DNA from: Proteobacteria bacterium UBA7415
GTDB lineage: Bacteria > Pseudomonadota > Gammaproteobacteria > Arenicellales > Arenicellaceae
Length of the DNA: 64,000 bases
NCBI GenBank assembly: GCA_002470515.1
Contig: DKML01000031.1
Location: 62,001 to 126,000 of the forward strand
Direction: 5' to 3'
This document shows, piece after piece, positions 27,682 to 36,199 of this stretch. Under the pieces are notes generated by a model that did not search any database, was not told where the DNA came from, and saw nothing but the letters and a program-made list of their open reading frames with translations. The translations under genes were made by a program, and so were the position numbers. Numbering within the stretch: position 1 is the stretch's first letter; every line of letters begins with the position of its first letter.

Positions 27682-28458
27682 CTATGCTTCTTTGGCCTGG
27701 AAATACTCACGTAAATGGGTATTACCGCTGACTTGCTCAAGCACATTTTGGCCTCGGGCGATTATAACCGAGCCTCGCTTGGCTCCAGTCTCGTGATCAG
27801 ATGGCGCAGTCGGAAAGAAAATGCTGACTTTATGACGCGAAGTTACCGGACCAATATACTCGAGATCCAGCTTTTTACCGTTTTTGTAATCATCCCAGCC
27901 GTAACCAGGGTCATGTGGTACTTTGAAATCGTCAACCATAATAAGGAACGAGCCCCAATTGTCACAGATTAGTTCAATCTCTTCCTCTAAAGGAAGATCA
28001 TCATACCAGTGGGCATCTAGATAAAAGAACGGTACTTCGGATTTACTATTTGGTAGAGCTACGACGGTCTTAATCAAGTCGCGAGAATCACAGTTGAGAA
28101 TCGTTACATTTTTGAAGGCTTTTAATCTTTCCCTAGCGATTAAAAAAGATTCGCGTACGAGCTCCCCCGAATACACAGGTACACCACTGAATTTTTGAGC
28201 CAAATATTGTGTGGTGTTGGCCCATTTCGTTCCCGTTTCAACAGCGATACTAAACTCGATCGTTTTAGTCAAAGACTCAAAGATTTGCTTACGTTCGGTC
28301 TGATCATTGAATACAGAAAATTTGGACAAATAATCAGCATCTCTCTCGAGCAAGGCTTCTACGGCTTGCTCCATAACAAAGACTCTCCTTTGCAGTTTCG
28401 AGTACTTTTTCTCAAGGCTCGAAAATTCTTCGATTCCAACATATTTACGCTTAAACAT
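27682..28458 (-). CDS. Putative SAM-dependent methyltransferase with N-terminal coiled coil
   Basis: A 258-residue protein. The first 45 residues (SLEKKYSKLQRRVFVMEQA) look like a coiled coil. A Rossmann-type region follows: FSIAVETGTKWANTTQYLA, a degenerate motif I; NVTILNCDSRDLI; and the acidic FFYLDAHWYDDLPLEEEI and MVDDFKVPHD. It resembles class I methyltransferases of the TylF/CmcI kind found in polysaccharide clusters, but identity is uncertain. It is first gene of the three-gene minus-strand cassette; a 102-base gap precedes the FkbM pair. No strong ribosome site was seen. Confidence 0.68.
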   Translation of the reverse strand: MFKRKYVGIEEFSSLEKKYSKLQRRVFVMEQAVEALLERDADYLSKFSVFNDQTERKQIFESLTKTIEFSIAVETGTKWANTTQYLAQKFSGVPVYSGELVRESFLIARERLKAFKNVTILNCDSRDLIKTVVALPNSKSEVPFFYLDAHWYDDLPLEEEIELICDNWGSFLIMVDDFKVPHDPGYGWDDYKNGKKLDLEYIGPVTSRHKVSIFFPTAPSDHETGAKRGSVIIARGQNVLEQVSGNTHLREYFQAKEA

Positions 28459-28632
28459 TCTTATGACCCAAGTTAGCCGTTTGATTATACGATAACAGGT
28501 GAGCGCTTAAAAAATACGCGCTAACAGAAGTCGAATTCTATACTTTTGGAGTAAAGAAAACACGGTCGATTAACTCATCCTGCGATTATTTCTTGGGAAT
28601 GACTGGTTTGCCATTTTTAACTTCTGACACTG

Positions 28633-28695
28633 ATTACTTGCTATCTATTTGATTCAGTTGTGCACGGCGCCCCCTGCGTTATGTAGTTTTTGGCT
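28633..28695 (+). pseudogene. Remnant of the sortase 3' end
   Basis: Read on the plus strand this matches the end of the class GN sortase gene at 25137-25200: ITCYLFDSVVHGAP, then, after a one-base deletion, LRYVVFG and a stop. The catalytic Cys codon is still recognisable. Nothing clearly sortase-like could be recognised further upstream. It lies beside the intact ubiA exactly as the intact sortase lies beside the decayed ubiA. Confidence 0.8.
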
Positions 28696-28798
28696 AGGAA
28701 GTTATAAATCAACCTCTGGGTGCTAATAATTCGGAATTAAAAATTCGGGTGCGAAAGGCGTCACGAACAACATCTCCGTGAAGTCATTTCGCGTGTCA

Positions 28799-29665
28799 TC
28801 AAAAAGCCAAAATCAAACCAAACCACAATACGCCACCCAACCAACCATTATTTAGGAAAGCTTGAAAACAACCTGCTTGCTGGCGCTTATGGATGAGTAC
28901 TTGCTGATGAACAAACATGCCAGCAGCGATAAATAGAGCTACATATAAACTAGGATCCAAACCTTTGTTGCCAATGAGCACTAGCCATAGAGTCAGGAAA
29001 ATCAACTGCAAGACGCCAAGCACATGACGGTCTGCGCTACCAAACCAGATCGCGGTAGACTTAACGCCGATTTTTATATCTTCTTCTCGGTCAGACATTG
29101 CATATGCAGTGTCGTAAACAACAACCCACACAATATTTGCCACAAGCAATAGGTAAAAGCTTTGATCAAATAATGCACCGCTGGCGACATAGGCCATAGG
29201 TATACTGAATGAGAATGCAAAGCCCAAAATAAGTTGAGGCGCTTGCATAAAACGCTTCATAAAGGGATAGATGATTGTGAGTGTCAAGGCTGGAATCGAC
29301 CAAGGCCATACAGCAGCGGGGAGCTGCAGCAGCAATAACAGCGCAATAAGACATAAGCATCCGAATAGACCCAATGCTTCCTTAGTACTTACTCGACCAG
29401 ACGCAAGCGGTCGCTGCTCCGTGCGAGCAACCTTGGGATCTATGTCACGATCCGCGTAGTCATTAATTACACAACCCGCAGAGCGCATAACGATCACGCC
29501 AAACACAAACACCCAAACCAACGATGCGTGTGGCGATCCGTCATTAGCCAACCACAACGCCCATAGCGTGGGCCACATTAACAAAAATGTTCCAATGGGC
29601 TTTTCGAAGCGCATGAGCACTAAATAGTCACTGGCTCTTCGCGAAATAGTTTTTCTTAAAGTCAT
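28799..29665 (-). CDS. ubiA: 4-hydroxybenzoate polyprenyltransferase
   Basis: An inner-membrane prenyltransferase attaching the polyprenyl tail to 4-hydroxybenzoate in ubiquinone synthesis. The 288 residues carry [22 protein letters not shown], the first Asp-rich motif NDYADRDID and the second YDTAYAMSDREEDI, with about eight membrane helices. The start is put at the ATG of 29663-29665, which gives the usual family length. An in-frame ATG at 29710 would add 15 residues. It is the intact partner of the decayed copy at 25321-26168, so the cell's ubiquinone pathway likely depends on this one. Confidence 0.94.
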   Translation of the reverse strand: MTLRKTISRRASDYLVLMRFEKPIGTFLLMWPTLWALWLANDGSPHASLVWVFVFGVIVMRSAGCVINDYADRDIDPKVARTEQRPLASGRVSTKEALGLFGCLCLIALLLLLQLPAAVWPWSIPALTLTIIYPFMKRFMQAPQLILGFAFSFSIPMAYVASGALFDQSFYLLLVANIVWVVVYDTAYAMSDREEDIKIGVKSTAIWFGSADRHVLGVLQLIFLTLWLVLIGNKGLDPSLYVALFIAAGMFVHQQVLIHKRQQAGCFQAFLNNGWLGGVLWFGLILAF

Positions 29666-29828
29666 GGGCAATAGTTTACCTAAAATAGAGGGATTAGTTT
29701 TTAACAACAAAAACCGAACTCGCTTTCAGCACAGTACGGTACCGTATTCTGCAAGTGGAATTTTCAGGCATTGATTCCACCTCATCAACTGTCACCTAAC
29801 TCGAAACAGTAAGCTCTAGCACATTACA

Positions 29829-31931
29829 CTAAGCGTTAACGTAGTCTTCTCTCTGACCAATCCAACGATCTATCAAAAGATCCACATTTTCGGGGGCATA
29901 TTGTTGAAGAGACGTCGCCAAGGGTTCTATCTCGGGCAGCCAATGTTGGTCGCGCATGATATCTGCGACTCTAAAACTCACACTGCCGGTCTGTCGGGTA
30001 CCCAACACCTCGCCTGCTCCACGAATTTCTAAGTCTTTTTCAGCTATCACGAAACCATCGTTGGTTTTACGCAATGTATCTAAGCGCTCTTTAGCGTGTG
30101 GCGAGAGCGGTGTTTGGTAGAGCAAGATACAAAACGACTGCTCACTGCCTCGACCAACTCGCCCCCTGAGTTGATGCAATTGTGCCAAACCCATTCGTTC
30201 CGCGTTCTCGATAATCATCAAACTTGCGTTGGGCACATCCACACCAACCTCAATAACGGTAGTCGCAACGAGCACATCCAGAGAGCCATCGCGGAACGCT
30301 GTCATCACCAAGTCTTTCTCTTGCGACTTCAAACGCCCATGCACTAGACCAATGGATAATTCTTGCAGACGTTCTTCCAATTCGTTTGCAACAACAGTTG
30401 CCGCTTGAACTTCCAGCACTTCAGATTCATCAATAATCGGGCACACCCAATAGGCTTGCCGCCCACTCTTACACGCCGCTCTAAGCCTCTCGATTACATT
30501 GTCTCGTTTTGCTGCGATCGGCATCACCACTGTGTCCACCACCTTTCGGCCTGGGGGTAGCTCATCAATGCTAGACACATCTAAATCAGCATAAAAGGTC
30601 ATAGCCAATGTTCGTGGAATTGGAGTCGCCGTCATGGCTATCTGGTGGGGTACACAGCCATCTGCGGCCTTGCTTCGCAAAGCGAGCCTTTGAGCAACCC
30701 CGAAGCGGTGCTGCTCGTCGATCACGACTAAACTTAGATCCGCGAACGTCACAGAGTCCTGTATTAAGGCATGTGTACCAACAACAACTTGCAATGCGCC
30801 TTCAGCCAACCTTGCCAATACCTCTTGCTTTTCACTCGCTTTTAGACGACTGGCGAGAAAGCGCACCTCAATGCCCAAATCGTCAAACCATCCACTCAAG
30901 GTGCGGTAGTGTTGTTCTGCTAGCAGCTCAGTAGGCGCCATTAAGGCCACTTGCTTGCCGTTAGCAACGGCGACTAACATAGCCGCGGCAGCGACTACGG
31001 TTTTGCCAGAGCCGACATCACCTTGCACTAATCGCATAGATGGCTCGTGCCTGGCTATGTCGTCAAATAGCTCTTGAGTAACTCTCTGCTGTGCATTAGT
31101 AAGCGTAAATCCCAAACCATGTAAAAACGCCTGATGTAACGCTTGATTCACCTCTAACGCTTGAGCCCTCTCGCTACTGCGTTGAAGTCGAGCGCGTCTA
31201 AAACTAAAATGGTGCGCTAATAACTCTTCTACGATTAACCTCTGATGGGCTGGCGTATCAGCCGTGCTCATCGCACTAAGCAGGGCATTTTGAGGCGGTC
31301 GATGCAACATCTGTAATGCGTCCGCCAGGCTCGCGGCGTCAAATATCTGGCTCAACTTAGCCGAAGCGCTGGTGCTTGGCACTAGCTCAGTTAACAGTGG
31401 CAGGCCAACGGCGAGTGCTTGATCACTTAATTTACGCCAAAATATTTGACTCAACCCATCAACGGTTGGATATACCGGAGTCAATGTTTCCTCCATCGCC
31501 CCTGTCGGCTCGGAGTTGAATATTCGATACTCTGGATGGATCATCTCAAAACCAGAAGTACCTCTTCTAACCTCGCCAAAACAGCGAACCCATGCGCCTT
31601 TCTGCAATGAGTTTTGTTGAGTCTTATTAAAATAGAACAGTCTGAGCCCCATGAACGCATCGCCGTCACTAAGGCTAACCACCAAACTACGCCTTCGTCC
31701 AAAAACAACTTTTGAGTACTCTACTTGAGCAATCACTACGGCAGACTGACCCGGTAACAAATGGGCTATGTCAGTGACGCGCGTTCTGTCTTCGTAGCGA
31801 AAGGGAAGATGAAAAAGTACATCCTGTAGCGTATTCACATGCATCCGCGCAAGCTTCTCCGCAGTTTGCGGACCAACCCCTGTCAGTTTAGTGACGGAGG
31901 ACTGAGCATCTAGTGGTGTGCGTTTTGGCAT
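29829..31931 (-). CDS. recG: ATP-dependent DNA helicase RecG
   Basis: A branch-migrating helicase acting on stalled forks and R-loops. The 700 residues start with a wedge/OB region (VTKLTGVGPQTAEKL, LPFRYEDRTRV). The helicase core has LVQGDVGSGKTVVA (Walker A), IDEQHRFGVAQR (DEQH box), MTATPIPRT, and VATTVIEVGVDVPNAS with QLRGRVGRG. The start is put at ATG 31931, which matches E. coli RecG; the frame continues to a TTG at 31976 with no better support. It ends the gmk-rpoZ-spoT-ridA-recG block typical of gammaproteobacteria. Confidence 0.95.
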   Translation of the reverse strand: MPKRTPLDAQSSVTKLTGVGPQTAEKLARMHVNTLQDVLFHLPFRYEDRTRVTDIAHLLPGQSAVVIAQVEYSKVVFGRRRSLVVSLSDGDAFMGLRLFYFNKTQQNSLQKGAWVRCFGEVRRGTSGFEMIHPEYRIFNSEPTGAMEETLTPVYPTVDGLSQIFWRKLSDQALAVGLPLLTELVPSTSASAKLSQIFDAASLADALQMLHRPPQNALLSAMSTADTPAHQRLIVEELLAHHFSFRRARLQRSSERAQALEVNQALHQAFLHGLGFTLTNAQQRVTQELFDDIARHEPSMRLVQGDVGSGKTVVAAAAMLVAVANGKQVALMAPTELLAEQHYRTLSGWFDDLGIEVRFLASRLKASEKQEVLARLAEGALQVVVGTHALIQDSVTFADLSLVVIDEQHRFGVAQRLALRSKAADGCVPHQIAMTATPIPRTLAMTFYADLDVSSIDELPPGRKVVDTVVMPIAAKRDNVIERLRAACKSGRQAYWVCPIIDESEVLEVQAATVVANELEERLQELSIGLVHGRLKSQEKDLVMTAFRDGSLDVLVATTVIEVGVDVPNASLMIIENAERMGLAQLHQLRGRVGRGSEQSFCILLYQTPLSPHAKERLDTLRKTNDGFVIAEKDLEIRGAGEVLGTRQTGSVSFRVADIMRDQHWLPEIEPLATSLQQYAPENVDLLIDRWIGQREDYVNA

Positions 31932-31994
31932 ACGATTACGATTTAGGAAAACTCCTATATCGGCCCATTGGGCCAACTAAAGCACGCAATGCGG

Positions 31995-32390
31995 CTAGTC
32001 TACGAAAGCGACTGCATCGATTTCTATTTCGACACCGCGCGGCAATGCAGCAACCTGCACAGCAGCACGAGCCGGGTACGGGTCGGCAACATATTCACTC
32101 ATTATTACATTGAGCTTCGCGAATACACTTAGATCGGTCATATACACATTGAGTTTTGCGACATTGGTCCAGTCGCAGTTCGCCGCTTTGAGTACCGCCG
32201 AGAGGTTTTCAAAAACCTGCCGCGCCTGCGCTTCAAAGCCACCCTCGACAGCTTCCATAGTTTTAGGATCTAGAGGAATCTGCCCTGATATATACAGAGT
32301 ATTATTGGCTATAACGGCCTGAGAATACGCACCAATGGCGGCGGGCGCATCAGGGGTGGAGATAATGGTTTTGCTAGTCGTCTGTTTCAT
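31995..32390 (-). CDS. ridA: RidA/YjgF-family reactive imine deaminase
   Basis: A 131-residue cytoplasmic enzyme that hydrolyses reactive enamine/imine intermediates from pyridoxal-phosphate enzymes. Family motifs are GAYSQAVIANNTLYISGQIPLD, LKAANCDWTNVAKLNVYMTD and PARAAVQVAALPRGVEIEIDA, including the substrate-binding Arg in YPARAA and the terminal Glu of VEIEIDA. Length is normal. It lies between spoT and recG on the same strand; the 60 bases before it contain two copies of AACAAGCCCCAAA. Confidence 0.96.
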   Translation of the reverse strand: MKQTTSKTIISTPDAPAAIGAYSQAVIANNTLYISGQIPLDPKTMEAVEGGFEAQARQVFENLSAVLKAANCDWTNVAKLNVYMTDLSVFAKLNVIMSEYVADPYPARAAVQVAALPRGVEIEIDAVAFVD

Positions 32391-32460
32391 CTAGTGATTA
32401 TTACGACAATGGTCATTCTTAACAAGCCCCAAAACTTGTAGAACAAGCCCCAAACGAAAC

Positions 32461-34761
32461 TTAACCGTTTTGACGAGTAACTTTGGCTACTTTTTCTTTA
32501 CGGTAAATCGACCGAATAAGCTTAGCGAGATGCGCTCTGTCTTTAACATCAACAACAAAGTCAATCTGAATGACGCTCTCTAGTCCTTCGTGCACATCAA
32601 CGTTATTGATGTTAGATCCGTTTTCAGCGATTGCAGTTGCTACTTCGGCAAAAGCACCTGCCACGTTATTAACTTTAACTTGCAAACGAACGTGAAAAAC
32701 GCTGTCTAGGTTTTCATCCCAATCAACCATCAAACATCGGTCTGGATGGCGGCGAAGCTCGGCCGTATTGTTGCAATCGCTCGTATGGATTGCCAAGCCG
32801 TGGCCCGCCGTAAAAGCGCCAATGATCGGATCCCCAGGGATCGGACTACAGCACTTAGAGTACGAAATCATTAATCCTTCGGAGCCGCGAATCACCAAAG
32901 CGCTGGCCTCTTCCTGCCCTTCCGCCAGAACGCCAACATCACTAAGTCGAGCAACTTGTTGAGCAACAATACCGGGTACCCGGATACCTTGTCCTATTTC
33001 GATAAGTAGGTCAGACCACGTATCAAGCCCAAACTCGGCAAGCAATTTTGCTTGTACCTTAGCGCTAATCTTACGCCGGCCAAACAACCTTTGTTTGGTC
33101 GCACCAGCCAATAGGCGCTTGCCTAGGGCAAGTGCTTCTTCTGATGTTTGATTTCTTAAGAAATTGCGGATCTGTGATCGTGCTTTACCGCTAGTCGCGT
33201 AATTAAGCCATGCTGTGGTTGGTGACGCATCTTCATTGGTAATGATTTCAACGCGATCTCCGTTTTGTAACACCGTTGGCATTGTCGCTAAGCTGGCGTT
33301 TATACGCACCCCTGCACAATGAAGACCGACTTTGGTGTGAACCGAAAAGGCAAAGTCTAGTGCCGTGGCGCCTCGTGGTAATTTTCGAATATCGCCGGTC
33401 GGCGTGAAGACGTACACCTCATCGGGGTATAAATCGGCTTTAAGGTGTTCAAGAAACTCGATTGGGTTACCAGAGTGTTGTGTTGGGTCTAATAACTCAA
33501 CCAACCACTCCCGCGCCAACTGACTCGAGTTAACACTGTCTGAGTCGTTACTGCCATCGGACTTATAAATCCAATGCGCTGCAATACCCGCTTCGGCAAC
33601 GCGGTCCATCTCTCTAGTGCGTATCTGAACTTCCAACCGGTCGCCATGCGGACCTACTACAACAGTGTGTATTGATTGATACCCATTCGCCTTCGGTATA
33701 GCTATGTAGTCATGAAAACGACCATGTACTGGCTTGTAGGTTGTATGAACCATACCCAGAACGCGGTAACAGGTATCGACGCAGTCCACTATAATTCTAA
33801 AACCATATAAGTCGTATAACTCATCAAACGACTTATTTTTACGCACCATTTTGCGATATACGCTGTAGACAGTTTTACGTCGACCCTTGATATAAAAATC
33901 CGATAATCCGGCACTTCCGAGCGTATTTTTTAGCGACTCACTCAGCTTTTCTATGACGAGCTTACGATTGCCCTCACGTTTGCTCATTGCCAAATTTAGC
34001 GTTTTATATCGATTTGGAAAACGTGCACGCATGCAAACGTCTTGTAGTTCACGCGCCCAACTATAGAGACCTAAGCGCTCAGCAATTGGAGCGTAAATCT
34101 CAAGAGTCCGGCGAGCAATAGCTCGGCGTTCCTCGGTAGGGCGTTGATCTAGGCAACGCATATTTTGCAAGCGATTAGCAAGATGAATAATCATTACGCG
34201 AATGTCTTCAGACATTGCCATCAACATCCTGCGAAAACTTTCTGCTTCAGTTTCTAGTGTCAGACTATAGCGAATCTGACCCAATCTACCTGCTCCGCTG
34301 ACGAGTTTAAAAATATGCACGCCAAACAGCTTAGAAATAGTATCGCCAGGACCTAGATTTGACTCCTGCTTTTCTGAATTCAGGTCTTCGGTGTTGATCA
34401 ACAAGGCCGCAGTAAGAGTGGTGGCATCTAGTTGCAACTCACTTAAGATGTCGACTAAACCAAGTGAATGGTAAATAGCAGGACTACCATTAATAGGCGC
34501 CTGGTTGCGCAAGGTCTTTTCTGCGAACACAAACGCTTTCTGTAGCGCCTCGCGTTTTTCATCGCTTAAATAGCAAAGTCGCGCTTTGCCAATTTTTCGA
34601 AAAGCACGCTCTGGAGTAAGCGAAGCCCATACATAGGAGGCTGAGTAGCTGTCGGCTAATACAGTTGGTGCATCAACAACACTTTTCTTACGACCCGTTT
34701 TAGAATTCTTTGGCTCGAAAATCTGCGCTGAAATTGAAGGCTTACTAGGCTTGCTACCCAC
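32461..34761 (-). CDS. spoT: RelA/SpoT-family (p)ppGpp synthetase in the spoT position, hydrolase site degenerate
   Basis: A 766-residue alarmone enzyme with HD, synthetase, TGS and ACT domains. The synthetase part looks intact: SVYRKMVRKNKSFDELYDLYGFR, PKANGYQSIHTVVVG and LEVQIRTREM. TGS begins at DEVYVFTPTGDIRKLP, and ACT ends the protein. The hydrolase motif is not intact: the family's HDxxED reads INTEDL (Ile122, Asn123) and the Asp of the DRxHNMR block is Asn196 with Gln in place of His. A seven-residue insert follows the broken motif. Hydrolysis is therefore unlikely, and the enzyme is RelA-like in activity though in the canonical spoT locus. It starts with GTG, with no upstream alternative. 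Confidence 0.9.
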   Translation of the reverse strand: MGSKPSKPSISAQIFEPKNSKTGRKKSVVDAPTVLADSYSASYVWASLTPERAFRKIGKARLCYLSDEKREALQKAFVFAEKTLRNQAPINGSPAIYHSLGLVDILSELQLDATTLTAALLINTEDLNSEKQESNLGPGDTISKLFGVHIFKLVSGAGRLGQIRYSLTLETEAESFRRMLMAMSEDIRVMIIHLANRLQNMRCLDQRPTEERRAIARRTLEIYAPIAERLGLYSWARELQDVCMRARFPNRYKTLNLAMSKREGNRKLVIEKLSESLKNTLGSAGLSDFYIKGRRKTVYSVYRKMVRKNKSFDELYDLYGFRIIVDCVDTCYRVLGMVHTTYKPVHGRFHDYIAIPKANGYQSIHTVVVGPHGDRLEVQIRTREMDRVAEAGIAAHWIYKSDGSNDSDSVNSSQLAREWLVELLDPTQHSGNPIEFLEHLKADLYPDEVYVFTPTGDIRKLPRGATALDFAFSVHTKVGLHCAGVRINASLATMPTVLQNGDRVEIITNEDASPTTAWLNYATSGKARSQIRNFLRNQTSEEALALGKRLLAGATKQRLFGRRKISAKVQAKLLAEFGLDTWSDLLIEIGQGIRVPGIVAQQVARLSDVGVLAEGQEEASALVIRGSEGLMISYSKCCSPIPGDPIIGAFTAGHGLAIHTSDCNNTAELRRHPDRCLMVDWDENLDSVFHVRLQVKVNNVAGAFAEVATAIAENGSNINNVDVHEGLESVIQIDFVVDVKDRAHLAKLIRSIYRKEKVAKVTRQNG

Positions 34762-34891
34762 TACAGTTAACCATCTTTTGGATGTACATCAATTTTCAAA
34801 AGGCTCTAATTCATCCTGAACAAGAGCGCTTTTTTGTTTTTAAAACGTCAATAAAAGCGGCTAAGTAAAAACTACTTTGCTACCCTTATTA

Positions 34892-34926
34892 ATTCGCCTG
34901 CGTCGATATTGATCGGGCAGGCGAAT
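34892..34926 (-). other. Perfect hairpin between rpoZ and spoT
   Basis: ATTCGCCTGC (34892-34901) pairs exactly with GCAGGCGAAT (34917-34926) over a 15-base loop, starting 9 bases after the rpoZ stop. The following bases on the minus strand (TAATAAG) are AT-rich but lack a T-run. It may be a partial terminator or an RNA processing/stability element separating rpoZ from spoT expression. Confidence 0.55.
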
Positions 34927-34935
34927 AACATGACT

Positions 34936-35274
34936 CTATTCGCTTTTTCCAGCGAGTTCTGCTTGAAGAGCTGCAGTTAGAGCGTCAAGCTCGCTTGTGT
35001 CTTCAGCGGCTTCGCCTTCTCCTTCGACCTGCTCTTCATCTGACGCTTCCATAAACTCTAAGATATCTTCTTCGATTTTCTCATCAAGGATGTCTTTAGT
35101 TACAAATCCTTCAGCTATTTCTCGTAACGCGATTACGGTTGGTTTGTCGTTTTCTTCTTCAACATGAGGCGTTGCACCCAATGAAATTTGACGCGCACGC
35201 TTAGTCGCTACCAACACAAGTTGAAAGCGGTTATCTACTTTACTTAAGCAATCTTCAACGGTTACTCGAGCCAT
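34936..35274 (-). CDS. rpoZ: RNA polymerase omega subunit
   Basis: A 112-residue subunit that supports beta-prime assembly and takes part in the ppGpp response. The conserved N-terminus reads [27 protein letters not shown] and [13 protein letters not shown]. The C-terminal third is a strongly acidic tail ([23 protein letters not shown] cut by Glu runs), longer than in E. coli. GGAG lies 6 bases before the ATG. It lies between gmk and spoT as in other gammaproteobacteria. Confidence 0.97.
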   Translation of the reverse strand: MARVTVEDCLSKVDNRFQLVLVATKRARQISLGATPHVEEENDKPTVIALREIAEGFVTKDILDEKIEEDILEFMEASDEEQVEGEGEAAEDTSELDALTAALQAELAGKSE

Positions 35275-35390
35275 AATGAACTCCTAATTTATCTGTAAAA
35301 GTCAGCGCGATTAAATCCCGCTGTCGGTTTTCTGTATTCACTTGTTTGATGAATGTGCTGTTTGGTTAGCAATTCTCAGTAATGACAGCG

Positions 35391-36002
35391 CTACTCAACA
35401 ATACCCATCAATGAACGCACGTGTGAATTAAGGGGGCGGATTCTATCACCTTGACCCGCAACAATCAGCGATAATTCGCTTAAAGCTGTATTAAAATCAT
35501 CATTTAAAACGGCAAAATCTGACTCCTTACAATGAGCCATCTCGCTTAGAGCCTGCTGCATTCGGCTCTGAATGACATCTTCAGAGTCACTGCCACGGCT
35601 ACGTAGGCGTCTTTCTAGCTCTTCAATGCTCGGGGGTAATACCGAAATACTCACGGCATCAGGCATTTTTTTTCTTACTCTACGTGCGCCCTGCCAATCA
35701 ATATCAAGTAAAACGTTCAATCCTTTAGTCAGCATTTCGTCAACCGCTAGAGATGATGTGCCGTAGTAATTGCCGTAGACTTCGGCATATTCTAGGAAAA
35801 CGCCCTCTTCTACCATCTGCTGAAACTCAGATTGGTCTACGAAAAAATAGTCTTCGCCGTGCACTTCTCCACCACGCTTGGTACGTGTTGTATGCGAAAC
35901 GGACATGGTTATGAACTCGCTACTCGCGATCAAAGCCTTGGCCAGAGAGGTTTTCCCTGCGCCTGACGGCGCGGAAACGATAAATAAGTTGCCGGTATTC
36001 AC
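35391..36002 (-). CDS. gmk: Guanylate kinase
   Basis: A 203-residue enzyme converting GMP to GDP with ATP. The P-loop is SAPSGAGKTSL, followed by MSVSHTTRTKRGGEVHGEDYFF (GMP-binding, shown here in two joined blocks), EYAEVYGNYYGTS and DIDWQGARRVR. Length and motifs are standard. First gene of the gmk-rpoZ-spoT-ridA-recG run. Confidence 0.97.
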   Translation of the reverse strand: MNTGNLFIVSAPSGAGKTSLAKALIASSEFITMSVSHTTRTKRGGEVHGEDYFFVDQSEFQQMVEEGVFLEYAEVYGNYYGTSSLAVDEMLTKGLNVLLDIDWQGARRVRKKMPDAVSISVLPPSIEELERRLRSRGSDSEDVIQSRMQQALSEMAHCKESDFAVLNDDFNTALSELSLIVAGQGDRIRPLNSHVRSLMGIVE

Positions 36003-36199
36003 AATGACAATGCGGGACCTTCGATGGTTTACAGTCTAAATGTGGTCGGTATTCTACTGAAAAATTAGCTCATTAAAAGCGTTCTTAATGTCTTATTCAT
36101 GGCAAAACACAGATTTTTATTAATATGCCATTCGCTTTTATCTGGCGATAGAGATGTTAATACGGATACAGTGAAACAAAGGTCGTTGCGTAAAGCTCG

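Larger units (their letters stand above)
28633..29665 (-). repeat. Second copy of the duplicated segment (sortase remnant + ubiA)
   Basis: The partner of the block at 25137-26168. It holds the sortase-end remnant, the spacer with GCTAATAATTCGG (28722-28734), and an intact ubiA on the minus strand. Beyond the ubiA start the two copies diverge. Here ubiA is the functional part. Confidence 0.85.

Noticed and set aside
32418..32456. Direct repeat AACAAGCCCCAAA before ridA
   Set aside because: Two copies of a 13-mer only, with no symmetry or known role; likely incidental.
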